Assembly: GCF_025464955.1 (NCBI RefSeq)
Contig: NZ_JAODNM010000146.1
Location: forward strand, 1-64,000
Length of the DNA: 64,000 nt
Direction: 5' to 3'
DNA from: Amycolatopsis sp.
GTDB taxonomy: Bacteria > Actinomycetota > Actinomycetes > Mycobacteriales > Pseudonocardiaceae
A program made the translations under genes and the position numbers. The notes below the pieces were generated by a model, which searched no databases, was not told the origin of the DNA, and saw nothing but the letters and a program-made list of their open reading frames with translations. Shown here piece after piece: positions 8,020 to 16,526 of this stretch. Numbering within the stretch: position 1 is the stretch's first letter; each line of letters starts with the position of its first letter.

Positions 8020-9233
8020 CCGACGGATCGGACGTGCTCGGCATCGTGCTCGCCGGCGGCGAGGGAAAACGCCTGATGCCACTGACCGCCGACCGTGCCA
8101 AACCCGCCGTGCCGTTCGGCGGGGTGCACCGGCTCATCGACTTCGTCCTGTCGAACCTCGTGCTCGGTGGCGTGCGGCGGATCTGCGTGCTGACGCAGTA
8201 CAAGTCGCACTCGCTGGACAGGCACATCAGTACGACGTGGCGCCTGTCGTCGCTGACCGGCGAGTACGTCACGCCGGTGCCCGCGCAGCAGCGCCTCGGG
8301 CCGCACTGGTTCCAGGGCAGCGCGGACGCGATCCACCAGAGCCTCAACCTGGTCTACGACGAGTCGCCCGCCTATATCGCGGTCTTCGGCGCGGACAACA
8401 TCTACCGGATGGACCCCCGGCAGATGATCGACGCGCATATCGCGTCCGGCGCCGGGGTGACCGTGGCCGGCATCCGGGTGAACCGGGCCGAAGCGACCGA
8501 GTTCGGCGTCATCCAGACCGGCGACGGCACGCACATCGACGCGTTCCTCGAGAAACCGGCGGATCCGCCGGGACTACCGGACTCGCCGGAAGAAGCGTAC
8601 GTGTCGATGGGCAACTACGTGTTCACCACACAGGTGCTGCTGGACGCGTTGCACGCCGACTCGACGAACCGCGAATCGCGCCACGACATGGGCCGGGACA
8701 TCATCCCGGCGCTGGTGGGCACCGGCGAGGCCGCCGTCTACGACTTCAGCGGCAACGTGGTGCCCGGCGAGACCGAGCGCGACCACGGGTACTGGCGCGA
8801 CGTCGGGACCATCGACAGCTACTACGACGCGCACACCGACCTGATCTCGACGTACCCGATCTTCAACCTGTACAACAAGAAGTGGCCGATCCTGGCGCAC
8901 CCTGGCCAGCGCGCGGCGGCGAAGTTCGTCGAAGGCGGGACGGCCAACCAGTCGATCATCAGCCCCGGCTGCATCATCTCCGGCGCGCAGGTCGTCGACA
9001 GCGTGCTCTCCCCGGACGTCATCGTCGAAACCGGTGCGGTCGTGCAGGGCTCGGTCCTGCTCGACGGCGCCCGCGTCGGCGCCGGAGCCGTCGTCCGCCG
9101 CGCGATCCTGGACAAGAACGTCGTCGTGCCGCCCGGTGCCCACATCGGCGTCGACCTCGACCGCGACCGGCACCGTTACCACGTCAGCGACGGCGGCATC
9201 GTCGTCCTCGGCAAGGGCGAACGCGCGATCTGA
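8016..9233 (+). CDS. glgC: Glucose-1-phosphate adenylyltransferase
   Basis: A 405-residue enzyme making ADP-glucose from ATP and glucose 1-phosphate. The N-terminal nucleotidyltransferase signature G-I-V-L-A-G-G-E-G-K-R-L and P-L-T-x-x-R-A-K-P-A-V-P-F-G-G lie within residues 9-35. W-F-Q-G-S-A-D-A (about 97-104) and the F-G-V-I and E-K-P segments are typical. The C-terminal part (about 290-405) is the left-handed beta-helix of this family. The GTG at 8016 overlaps the glgM stop (GTGA). A large hairpin after the stop probably ends the operon. Confidence 0.95.
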   Translation: MTDGSDVLGIVLAGGEGKRLMPLTADRAKPAVPFGGVHRLIDFVLSNLVLGGVRRICVLTQYKSHSLDRHISTTWRLSSLTGEYVTPVPAQQRLGPHWFQGSADAIHQSLNLVYDESPAYIAVFGADNIYRMDPRQMIDAHIASGAGVTVAGIRVNRAEATEFGVIQTGDGTHIDAFLEKPADPPGLPDSPEEAYVSMGNYVFTTQVLLDALHADSTNRESRHDMGRDIIPALVGTGEAAVYDFSGNVVPGETERDHGYWRDVGTIDSYYDAHTDLISTYPIFNLYNKKWPILAHPGQRAAAKFVEGGTANQSIISPGCIISGAQVVDSVLSPDVIVETGAVVQGSVLLDGARVGAGAVVRRAILDKNVVVPPGAHIGVDLDRDRHRYHVSDGGIVVLGKGERAI

Positions 9234-9250
9234 CCCGTTCCCCCATTACC

Positions 9251-9312
9251 CGCGCCCGCGCGTCAACTGCACACACGGCTTCCGAGCCCGTGTGCACTTG
9301 ATGCGCGGGCGC
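9251..9312. terminator. Long imperfect hairpin after glgC
   Basis: Arms of about 28 nt (9251-9279 and 9285-9312) pair with few mismatches around a 5-nt loop. The outer arm CGCGCCCGCGC pairs with GCGCGGGCGCG and the inner CACACGGC pairs with GCCCGTGTG. There is no T-tract, as is common for actinomycete terminators. It lies 18 bp after the glgC stop and upstream of an AT-richer stretch (about 9325-9420) that probably holds the promoter of the next gene. Confidence 0.6.
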
Positions 9313-9446
9313 GGTGTGGATCCTTGCGTTTAGTTTTCTGTACATCGTGCGCGCGTATTGTAGGTTTTGCGGAACGGAATCTGTCAAGTTTCCGAAGCAG
9401 GTAGCCGGGTCGCCGATACGAACAGACCGGACGAGGTGGATGCACG

Positions 9447-9926
9447 ATGGCCGGCACGCGGCGTGACGACGCAGGCAGCACAGACAGCGCGCTCGACAAG
9501 AGCAGCAGCTTCGCCGCCAGGCTGACACACCTGATCGCCACGATCCACCCGCCGGACCGCAAGCCGTACTCCTACCGCGAGATCGCCCATGGCGTCGCGG
9601 ATGCCACCGGCGTGTCGATGTCGGCCACCCACGTACAGCAGCTCGCCGTCGGCGCGCGCCTGGATCCGAAGCGATCGCACATCCAGGCGCTGGCGCAGTT
9701 CTTCGGCATCCCGGTCACCTACTTCTTCGATGACGCGGTCGCCGAAGAGATCGACAAGCAGGTCGACGACGTCGTCGCGTGGCGCGACACCGAGGCGCGG
9801 GCGATGGCCCAGCGCGCGATGCGGCTCTCGCCCCGGGACCGCGAAACGGTGTCCACCCTGATGGACCAGTTGAACAGCTACGACGCGAACCGGCCGCGTT
9901 CCGGCCGGGCACGCAAACCGGAGTGA
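9447..9926 (+). CDS. EspR-like helix-turn-helix nucleoid-associated regulator
   Basis: A 159-residue DNA-binding protein. The order F-A-A-R-L-T-H-L, then the HTH with M-S-A-T-H-V-Q-Q-L (about 57-65), then A-L-A-Q-F-F-G-I-P-V-T-Y-F-F-D-D (about 82-97) and a C-terminal helix with A-Q-R-A-M-R-L-S follows the layout of mycobacterial EspR. EspR binds DNA as a dimer of dimers and acts as a global regulator. The residues before about 20 are variable. GAGGTGG lies 7 nt before the ATG. It stands alone between glgC and the convergent 2H phosphoesterase gene. Its targets are unknown. Confidence 0.8.
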   Translation: MAGTRRDDAGSTDSALDKSSSFAARLTHLIATIHPPDRKPYSYREIAHGVADATGVSMSATHVQQLAVGARLDPKRSHIQALAQFFGIPVTYFFDDAVAEEIDKQVDDVVAWRDTEARAMAQRAMRLSPRDRETVSTLMDQLNSYDANRPRSGRARKPE

Positions 9927-10034
9927 CGAACCCGGTACGGCGGCGTCGGCCGTCAATGCTGGTCAACGGGGCCGAGCCGGCGTTCGCTGCCGACGTCGCC
10001 CCGCCGCGAGCGATCGCGCTTGCGTACCGGCGGC

Positions 10035-10544
10035 TCAGCCCAGCGGAGCGCTGAGCCGAAGCTGCCAGCCTTGCTCGGTCAGCACGACGAGATGCACGGC
10101 CTCGGGCCGGTCCGACACCGGAAGTGCCTCACGCGTTTGTGCCGCGACCTGCGTGAGTTCGTCTTCCGTCCCGCCGATCGCCACGGTGAGGTGCACCGGG
10201 GGCGTCGGCCCGAACCGGCCGCCGTAGGGCTGGACTTCGGGCCAGACGGCGTAGGCGGCCTCGGCCACCGGCTGTAGTTCGGGTACCGCCATGGCGACGA
10301 AACCCGGTGCCGAGATGACTTCGGTCAGGCGGAGGTCCGTCACCGGCACCCGCGCGGCGATCGCCCGCACCGCGGCGTCGACGTCGGCGGTGAGTTCGGC
10401 CGCGGGCAGGAACGGATACAGCACCGTGGCGTGCGCGGGGAGGCCCGGACGCACGAGTATCGGGTTCACCCGCCTCGCGACGTCAAGCAGCACCTCGGCC
10501 GCGGGGACTTCGATGACCAGGGCGGACGTTCCGAAAGCGGGCAC
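10035..10544 (-). CDS. 2H phosphoesterase (2'-5' RNA ligase family) protein
   Basis: A 169-residue protein with two H-x-T motifs set symmetrically: H-A-T-V near 38-41 and H-L-T-V near 118-121. This is the signature of 2H phosphoesterases such as LigT/ThpR and cyclic phosphodiesterases, which act on 2',3'- or 2'-5' phosphodiester bonds in RNA or nucleotides. The GTG at 10544 has no clear ribosome-binding site, so the message may be leaderless or the start may be slightly downstream. Convergent with the EspR-like gene. The true substrate is unknown. Confidence 0.85.
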   Translation of the reverse strand: MPAFGTSALVIEVPAAEVLLDVARRVNPILVRPGLPAHATVLYPFLPAAELTADVDAAVRAIAARVPVTDLRLTEVISAPGFVAMAVPELQPVAEAAYAVWPEVQPYGGRFGPTPPVHLTVAIGGTEDELTQVAAQTREALPVSDRPEAVHLVVLTEQGWQLRLSAPLG

Positions 10545-10578
10545 CGCGGAATTTTCGCAGCGTATTTCGACGGCTCAC

Positions 10579-12255
10579 TCAGTGGGCCGAGTGGAAGGCT
10601 TCCAGCGTCTCGCCCGCCGTGTCGAAGTACGCATCGGCGCCGACCGCGGCGGTGAGCCCGTAGCGGTCGAGTTGGTGCCGGACGGGCTCGATGATGTTGG
10701 ACAGGACCAGCCGGATACCGGCGTGGCGCAGGTCCTGGTGGACGCGTGTCAGCACGGCCGCGGCGGAGTAGTCGACATCGCCGATCGCCGCGCCGTCGAG
10801 GCACAACCACGTCAACGAGTCGCCGTGGTGGGTCAGCGCCGTGAGGTCCGAGGCGAGTTTCGACGCGTTGGCGAAGTAAAGGCTCGTCCCGAATCGGTAG
10901 ACGACCAGGCCGGGTGTGGTGCGGATGCCGGCTTCGACCGGGAGCGACTGCCAGTGCCCGGCGGCGGACTTGACGAGCACGCTGCTGCGCGGTTCGTAGC
11001 TGTGGCGCAAGTGGTCGATGATCGAGACGACGATCGCGAGTACGACGCCCTGCTCGACACCGACCAGCACCACAGCCGCCGCGGTCAGGAGGGCGACGAC
11101 GAACTCACCGCGCCGCACCGCGCGGATCCGGCGCATCCCGGCGAGGTCGACCAGTTCGACGCCGATCAGGAACACCACGGTCGCCAGCGCCGCGAGCGGC
11201 AGGTACGCCAGCGGTCCGGTCAGGAACAGCAGCACCAGCACCACGACGACAGCCGCCGCGACAGAGGAAAGCTGGCTCCGGCCGCCCGCGCTGTCGACGA
11301 TCTGCGTTTTGGTCGGACTCCCGTTGACGACGAACGCGCCGGTGAACGCGGCCGCGACGTTGGCCGCGCCGAGCCCGACCAGGTCGGCGTCCTCGGTGAA
11401 GTTCTCGTCGTACCTGCTCGCGTAGGCACGCGACGTCGCCGCGCTCTGCGCCAGGATCACGACGAACATCGATACGGCGACAGGCAGCAGCGTCGTGAGG
11501 TCCCCCAACGCGAAACTCGGCAGCGCCAACTCGGGAAACCCCTGCGGTACAGCGCCTACGACGCTCACGCCGTGATCGGCCAGATGCGCCAACCTGCTGA
11601 CGGCGATCGCGCCGACGACCGCGATCAACGCGCCCGGAATCCGCTTGGTCAGCTTGCGGGTACCCAGGACCACAGCGATCACCGCGGCCGAGACGACCAC
11701 TGTGGACACTCCGACGTGCCCGAGCGAGCGGACCAGGTCGACGAACTTCGCCACTGTCCCGGAGCCGGTGACCCGCACGCCGAGCATCTCGGGTAGCTGG
11801 CCCACCGCGACGCCGATACCGACCCCGGTCAGGAACCCGACCAGGACGGTCCGCGACAGGAAGTTGGCGAGAAAGCCCAGGTTGATCACGCGCGCCAGCA
11901 CCAGGAGACCACCGGCCAGTAGGGCCGCGGTGCCGGCGAGCTGCACATAGCGCGGAGACCCGGGCGCGGCCGCGCCGATCAGCCCGGCAGCGAGGATCGC
12001 GGCGGTCGCGGAGTCCGCGCCCACCACGAGGTGCCGCGACGAGCCGAACACGACGTACACCGCGAGCGGGATGAGCATCGTGTAGAGGCCGGTGACCACG
12101 GGCATCCCGGCGATGCGGGCGTAACCGAGCACCTCAGGCACCGCCAGCGCCGCCAGCGTCAGCCCGGCCAGAGCTTCCGCGCTGAGCCTGGACCGGGTCA
12201 CCGGTCCGACGCCCTGGAGCAGTCCCAGTCTCGACGACCATCCCGGTTTACCCAC
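10579..12255 (-). CDS. SulP-family anion transporter with STAS domain
   Basis: A 558-residue inner-membrane permease. About the first 400 residues are 10-14 hydrophobic helices of the SLC26/SulP fold; the A-L-A-V-P-E-V-L-G-Y-A segment near 38 and N-G-S-P-T-K-T near 303 are typical core elements. About 440-555 is a cytoplasmic STAS domain (L-V-V-Y-R-F-G start, L-C-L-D-G-A-A-I-G-D-V-D). Family members carry sulfate, bicarbonate or dicarboxylates; the ion here cannot be told from sequence. The start is GTG at 12255. It is the only transporter nearby and is divergent from the mannosidase gene. Confidence 0.9.
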   Translation of the reverse strand: MGKPGWSSRLGLLQGVGPVTRSRLSAEALAGLTLAALAVPEVLGYARIAGMPVVTGLYTMLIPLAVYVVFGSSRHLVVGADSATAAILAAGLIGAAAPGSPRYVQLAGTAALLAGGLLVLARVINLGFLANFLSRTVLVGFLTGVGIGVAVGQLPEMLGVRVTGSGTVAKFVDLVRSLGHVGVSTVVVSAAVIAVVLGTRKLTKRIPGALIAVVGAIAVSRLAHLADHGVSVVGAVPQGFPELALPSFALGDLTTLLPVAVSMFVVILAQSAATSRAYASRYDENFTEDADLVGLGAANVAAAFTGAFVVNGSPTKTQIVDSAGGRSQLSSVAAAVVVVLVLLFLTGPLAYLPLAALATVVFLIGVELVDLAGMRRIRAVRRGEFVVALLTAAAVVLVGVEQGVVLAIVVSIIDHLRHSYEPRSSVLVKSAAGHWQSLPVEAGIRTTPGLVVYRFGTSLYFANASKLASDLTALTHHGDSLTWLCLDGAAIGDVDYSAAAVLTRVHQDLRHAGIRLVLSNIIEPVRHQLDRYGLTAAVGADAYFDTAGETLEAFHSAH

Positions 12256-12290
12256 GACCCCGGATGGTAATCGCCGACCCCGCGCAGCCC

Positions 12291-12353
12291 GCGAGTCCCA
12301 CGTTCAGAGCGGCGAGTCCCACGCTCAAACGCGCGAGTTCGACGGTCGGAGGC
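12291..12353. repeat. Three 21-bp tandem repeat units
   Basis: Three units begin GCGAG at 12291, 12312 and 12333, an exact 21-bp period. Units 1 and 2 share GCGAGTCCCACG and then diverge slightly; unit 3 is weaker. They lie in the 397-bp gap between the SulP gene and the mannosidase. Such units may be part of a dispersed intergenic repeat, but only a genome search could show this. Confidence 0.6.
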
Positions 12354-12388
12354 GGCTGGGGCGGGCCGGGCCGTTGCCGCTGTGCACG

Positions 12389-12431
12389 AAACGTCCCCCG
12401 ATACAAATGATTCGTACTAAACGTCCCCCGA
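12389..12431. repeat. 13-bp direct repeat, 30 bp apart
   Basis: AAACGTCCCCCGA occurs at 12389-12401 and again at 12419-12431, separated by an AT-rich 17-bp spacer. A 30-bp period places both copies on nearly the same face of the helix, so a regulator-binding pair is possible. It is about 135-175 bp upstream of the SulP start and about 220-265 bp upstream of the mannosidase start. The function is unknown. Confidence 0.5.
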
Positions 12432-12613
12432 GTCACTCACGCGCGCGACGCACCGCCACAGCAGCACCCACGACCCCTCCGAATAGCCTCGACAATGCGT
12501 TGGCTCGGGCATTTGCCGGAGTAAAAACGAAGGATTGTCAGGAAGAGCGACAGAACAACCGCGGATTCTTGACTTGCTCACGCACCAGCGCTTCCCTTAA
12601 ACCGAGCCCGAGA

Positions 12614-12631
12614 GGTGACAACGTTGTCACC
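12614..12631. promoter_or_regulatory. LacI-family-type operator before the mannosidase
   Basis: GGTGACAACGTTGTCACC is a perfect 18-bp palindrome with the central CG step typical of LacI/GalR-family operators. It ends 21 bp before the ATG of the GH92 mannosidase, where bound repressor would block transcription or translation. Sugar-responsive LacI repressors often control secreted glycosidases in actinomycetes. No LacI gene is in the window, so the regulator would act in trans. Confidence 0.65.
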
Positions 12632-12652
12632 ACGACGCGAGGGATTAACGAC

Positions 12653-15340
12653 ATGGTCTTGAGAGCACTGGTGACACGAGCGGCCGCGGCCGCCATCCTC
12701 GTGGTGGCGACAGCCACTCCGCTGGCAGGGGTCGCGAACGCCGCGACTTTGGTGAGCGATCCCGCTTCGGTGGTGAACCCGTTCGTCGGCACTTCGAACG
12801 CCGCCGACGACTTTCCTGGCGCGGATGCGCCCTTCGGCATGGTCCAGTGGAGTCCCGACACCCCGCACCGGCCGGACGGCGGGGGGTACGAGTACAACGA
12901 CTCCTCCATCACTGGCTTCAGCCTGACCCACCTGTCCGGCCCCGGCTGCGGCGCCGACGGCGACATCCCCATCCTGCCGACCGTGGGCGCGGTGAACACC
13001 GGCGCGACCGATTCCTTCTCCCACGCGAACGAATCGGCGAACGCCGGCTATTACTCGGTGAAGACCGACAACGGCGTCCACACCGAACTCACCGCTACCA
13101 CGCGGTCCGGAATGGCGAAGTTCACTTTCCCCGCCACCACCCAGGCCAATCTGGTGTTCAAGCTCAACGGCAGCCAGAACGGTGATTCCGCGACCTCGTG
13201 GCAGGTGGTGAACAACAGCGAAGTGTCCGGCTCGGTCACCTCTGGACATTTCTGCGGTGCCGGGTTCACCTACACCGCGTATTTCGACATCGTGTTCGAC
13301 CACCCGTTCGCCAAGAACGGCACCGCTGCCGCCACCGCGACACCGAAAGCCATGGTCGACAAGATGCACGGGGCTGTGCCCGCGGCGCGCACCGTCGCCC
13401 CGAACGCTGCCGCTGCCGGTCCCAACAGCGGATACGTCACGTTCGACACCACCGCGAGCCAGGTCGTGCAGGCCAAGGTCGGGCTGTCCTACGTCTCGGT
13501 CGCCAACGCCCAGGCCAACCGCACCGCCGAGAACTCCGGCTGGGACTTCGGCGCGGTCCAGCAGAGCACTCACAACGCGTGGAACTCGATGCTCGGGCGG
13601 ATCCAGATCGGCGGCGGCACCACCGCCCAGCAGCAGGTCTTCTACACCGCGCTGTATCACTCCCTGTTGCACCCCAACGTCTTCTCCGACACCAACGGGC
13701 AGTATCCCGGGTTCGACAACCAGGTCCACACCGTCGCGAGTGGGCATTCGGCGCAGTACGCCAATTTCTCCGGCTGGGACATCTACCGGACGCAGGCGCA
13801 GCTGACCGCACTGATCGCACCGACGCAGAGCAGCGACATGGCACAGTCCATGCTCGCCGACTACGCCCAGGGCGGCGGCCTGCCGAAATGGGCCCAGAAC
13901 AACGGTGAGACCTACGTGATGGTGGGTGATCCGGCCGACCCGATCCTCGCCGACTACTACGCCTTCGGCGCGCGGAACTTCGACACGGGCACGGCGTTGA
14001 CCGACATGGTGCACGAGGCGAGCATCAACGGGAACGTCCGGCCCGGGGTCAACGCCTTGAACGCACCCGGCTACCTGCCCAGCGATGGCACCTACCAGTG
14101 CTGCAACTTCTACGGCCCGGTGTCGACGCAGCTGGAATACGACAGCGCCGACTTCGCGGTGTCGGCGTTCGCCGGCACACAGGGCGACACCACCGACCAG
14201 AACTTCTTCGCCAACCGCGCACAGAACTGGCACAACACGTTCAACAGCGGCAGCGGGTTCATGCAGCCGAAGCTGGCGAACGGGTCGTGGACGGGCGGGT
14301 TCAACCCGAGCAGCGGTGACAACTTCGTCGAGGGGACGTCCTGGCAGTACACCGGGATGGTGCCGTTCAACGTCGCCGGGCTGGCCACGGCCAAGGGCGG
14401 CAACGCCGCGATGATCTCCTACCTCAACAGCGTGCTGGCCGGTTTCCACGGAGCCAACGGGAGCCAGTCCGACCTCGGCAACGAGCCCAGCCTCGAACTG
14501 CCGTGGGAGTACGACTACGTCGGCCAGCCGTACCAGACGCAGAAGGTGGTCCGGCAGGTCCAGGACCAGATCTGGACGGACGCCCCCGGCGGCCTCGCCG
14601 GTAACGACGACCTCGGCGCGATGAGCTCCTGGTACGTCTTCTCGGCGCTCGGCATGTACCCGGAGACCCCCGGCACCGCCGACCTCGCGCTGGGCAGCCC
14701 GTTGTTCAGCCAAGAGATCCTCAGCCTGCCCAGCGGCAACAAGCTCACGATCAACGCCCCGCAGGCCGCGGACAACGCCCCGTACGTGCAGAGCGCGACG
14801 TTCAACGGGTCCGCCTGGAACAACGCCTACGCCCCGACCACGGCGATCACCAGCGGCGGAACGCTGAACTACACGCTCGGCACCACGGCGAACACGTCGT
14901 GGGCGACATCGGCATCGGCGGCTCCTCCGTCGTACGCCGGAACCGCCAACGGCACGAAGATCGGCACCATCACCTCCGCGCTGCCCAACGACTGCATCGA
15001 CGTCTCCACCAGCGGCACGGCCAACGGAACGGCGGTTCAGCTCTGGACCTGCGACCAGACCGGCGCCCAGAACTGGTATCAGGCACCGGACGGCAGCCTG
15101 CAGGCACAGGGCGGCTGCCTGGATGTTTCCAACAGCGGCACGGCGAACGGCACCGTCGTGCAGCTGTGGCAGTGCAACAGCACCGGAGCCCAGCAGTGGC
15201 AGAAGTCCGGCAGTGAGCTGGTCAACCCGGAGTCGGGGCGATGCCTCGACGACCCCAACGCCAGCACGTCCAACGGCACGCACCTCCAGCTCTACGACTG
15301 CAACGCCAGCCAAGCCCAAACCTGGACCATCCACAACTGA
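12653..15340 (+). CDS. Secreted GH92 alpha-mannosidase with C-terminal ricin-type lectin domain
   Basis: Exported enzyme of 895 residues expected to remove alpha-linked mannose from glycans by a calcium-dependent inverting mechanism. A signal peptide covers about 1-30 (R-A-L-V-T-R, hydrophobic core, A-N-A). The GH92 part (about 35-755) begins V-N-P-F-V-G-T-S and contains P-F-G-M-V-Q-W-S-P-D and the late motif G-N-D-D-L-G-A-M-S-S-W-Y-V-F-S-A-L-G; the paired D residues belong to the catalytic region. About 765-895 is a ricin-B lectin with three repeats ending in Q-x-W-type segments, probably for binding sugar polymers. The ATG at 12653 is chosen because it gives a proper signal peptide; the open frame extends upstream without one. 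A LacI-type operator lies just before it. Confidence 0.92.
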   Translation: MVLRALVTRAAAAAILVVATATPLAGVANAATLVSDPASVVNPFVGTSNAADDFPGADAPFGMVQWSPDTPHRPDGGGYEYNDSSITGFSLTHLSGPGCGADGDIPILPTVGAVNTGATDSFSHANESANAGYYSVKTDNGVHTELTATTRSGMAKFTFPATTQANLVFKLNGSQNGDSATSWQVVNNSEVSGSVTSGHFCGAGFTYTAYFDIVFDHPFAKNGTAAATATPKAMVDKMHGAVPAARTVAPNAAAAGPNSGYVTFDTTASQVVQAKVGLSYVSVANAQANRTAENSGWDFGAVQQSTHNAWNSMLGRIQIGGGTTAQQQVFYTALYHSLLHPNVFSDTNGQYPGFDNQVHTVASGHSAQYANFSGWDIYRTQAQLTALIAPTQSSDMAQSMLADYAQGGGLPKWAQNNGETYVMVGDPADPILADYYAFGARNFDTGTALTDMVHEASINGNVRPGVNALNAPGYLPSDGTYQCCNFYGPVSTQLEYDSADFAVSAFAGTQGDTTDQNFFANRAQNWHNTFNSGSGFMQPKLANGSWTGGFNPSSGDNFVEGTSWQYTGMVPFNVAGLATAKGGNAAMISYLNSVLAGFHGANGSQSDLGNEPSLELPWEYDYVGQPYQTQKVVRQVQDQIWTDAPGGLAGNDDLGAMSSWYVFSALGMYPETPGTADLALGSPLFSQEILSLPSGNKLTINAPQAADNAPYVQSATFNGSAWNNAYAPTTAITSGGTLNYTLGTTANTSWATSASAAPPSYAGTANGTKIGTITSALPNDCIDVSTSGTANGTAVQLWTCDQTGAQNWYQAPDGSLQAQGGCLDVSNSGTANGTVVQLWQCNSTGAQQWQKSGSELVNPESGRCLDDPNASTSNGTHLQLYDCNASQAQTWTIHN

Positions 15341-15355
15341 CCGCCACACGCGGCG

Positions 15356-15391
15356 AGGCCCCCGGCGCACCCGCGCCGGGGGCCTTCCTTG
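15356..15391 (+). terminator. Intrinsic terminator after the mannosidase
   Basis: A perfect 13-bp stem (15356-15368 AGGCCCCCGGCGC with 15373-15385) closes a 4-nt loop ACCC and is followed by TCCTTGT. It starts 15 bp after the stop codon. It could also serve the convergent histidine kinase gene that ends at 15417. Confidence 0.85.
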
Positions 15392-15416
15392 TACAGACCC
15401 AGGCCGATCGTCGTCG

Positions 15417-16526
15417 TCAGACGGGGTCTCCCAGACTGACTCCGCCGACCGGCGTGGGTGACTCCAAAACCACAGCGGGCGCTACCGGGCGGCGTTCGCG
15501 GATGCCGTCGGGGATGGTGAGGGTGAAGGTCGTGCCACGGCCGGGAACACTGGTCACCGACGCCCGCCCTCCTCGTGCCTCGACAGCGGCGCGCACGATC
15601 GCGAGGCCAAGGCCGTTTCCTCCGCCAACCTCGCCCGCACGGGAAGACCAGAAACGCTCGAAGATGTGACTGACGTCGTCAGCGGCGATCCCGCAACCCG
15701 TGTCCGAGACCGTGATGCGGAACAACCCCTGTTCACGCCAGGCCCGTACAGAGATCCGGTCGCCGTTCTGGGTGAAGGCAATGGCGTTCTCGAGCAGGCT
15801 GTCCAGCGCCGCCTGCAGTCGCTCGGCGTTCGCCTGCACGGTGCCGACGCGGCTTTCCGCGGACCACGCGCGCTCCGCCGCTGGGATCCAGCGGCGGACC
15901 AGCCGTTCGAGGAAGACGTCCAGCTCCAGCGACGACGTCTCCACCGGTGAGTCGAGCCGCATGAGCGTGGTGAGGCCGCTGGTCAGCCGGTCCAGCTTGC
16001 CCAGTTCGTCGAGGACGATCGTGGCGTCTTCCTCCGTCTGCTCGTCCTCGTGGGCAGAACGGATGAGCTCGGCATAACCACGGGCAACGGTGATCGACGT
16101 CCGCAGCTCGTGAGAACCCAGCCGGACGAACAGGCCTTGTGTCTCGGCGCGCTGCCGTTCCAACGCCGCAACGGTTTCCAGCTCCCGGAGGGCCCGCTGG
16201 CGTCGGCGCACATGCCAGACCATCACCAGGAACACGGCGACCATCAGCGGCACCTCGGACGTTTCCTCAAACCGGATCTCGCCGCGGACGGCTTGACTCA
16301 GCATGACGAACCCGGTCGACACCGTCACCACGAGCAGGGCGCTCAGCATCCCCGCGAGCGGCCAGGAGTTGACCCCGAAGACCAGCGCGATGCTGATCCA
16401 GACGAAGTGGAACGGGATCGTCTCGCCCGTCGGGAACTTCGACATCGCCCAGAGATTGATCGAGGCGAAGATCACCCAGCAGACCAGGACGACCCGCTTA
16501 GCTCGCGGGGAGGCAGTAACCCACAT
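15417..16526 (-). CDS. Membrane sensor histidine kinase
   Basis: A 369-residue kinase, partner of the response regulator just upstream. Three or four membrane helices lie in about 10-110 with almost no extracytoplasmic loop, so sensing may occur within the membrane. The H-box is S-H-E-L-R-T-S (near 140); the proline usual after H-E-L-R-T is a serine. The N-box is L-L-E-N-A, the G1 box D-T-G-C-G-I and the G2 box G-G-G-N-G-L-G-L-A-I. The ATG at 16526 lies inside the regulator's 3' end (29-nt overlap), indicating coupled expression. Divergence from the cupredoxin operon suggests control of it. Confidence 0.85.
   Translation of the reverse strand: MWVTASPRAKRVVLVCWVIFASINLWAMSKFPTGETIPFHFVWISIALVFGVNSWPLAGMLSALLVVTVSTGFVMLSQAVRGEIRFEETSEVPLMVAVFLVMVWHVRRRQRALRELETVAALERQRAETQGLFVRLGSHELRTSITVARGYAELIRSAHEDEQTEEDATIVLDELGKLDRLTSGLTTLMRLDSPVETSSLELDVFLERLVRRWIPAAERAWSAESRVGTVQANAERLQAALDSLLENAIAFTQNGDRISVRAWREQGLFRITVSDTGCGIAADDVSHIFERFWSSRAGEVGGGNGLGLAIVRAAVEARGGRASVTSVPGRGTTFTLTIPDGIRERRPVAPAVVLESPTPVGGVSLGDPV

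Noticed and set aside
7698..9301. Long alternative open frames through glgM and glgC on both strands
   Set aside because: They are rich in Arg and Ala, lack family motifs and shadow two genes with clear motifs and an overlapping start; typical of high-GC DNA.
12578..15370. A 930-codon open frame antisense to the GH92 gene
   Set aside because: No ribosome-binding site, motifs or plausible composition; the sense strand encodes a complete GH92-lectin protein.
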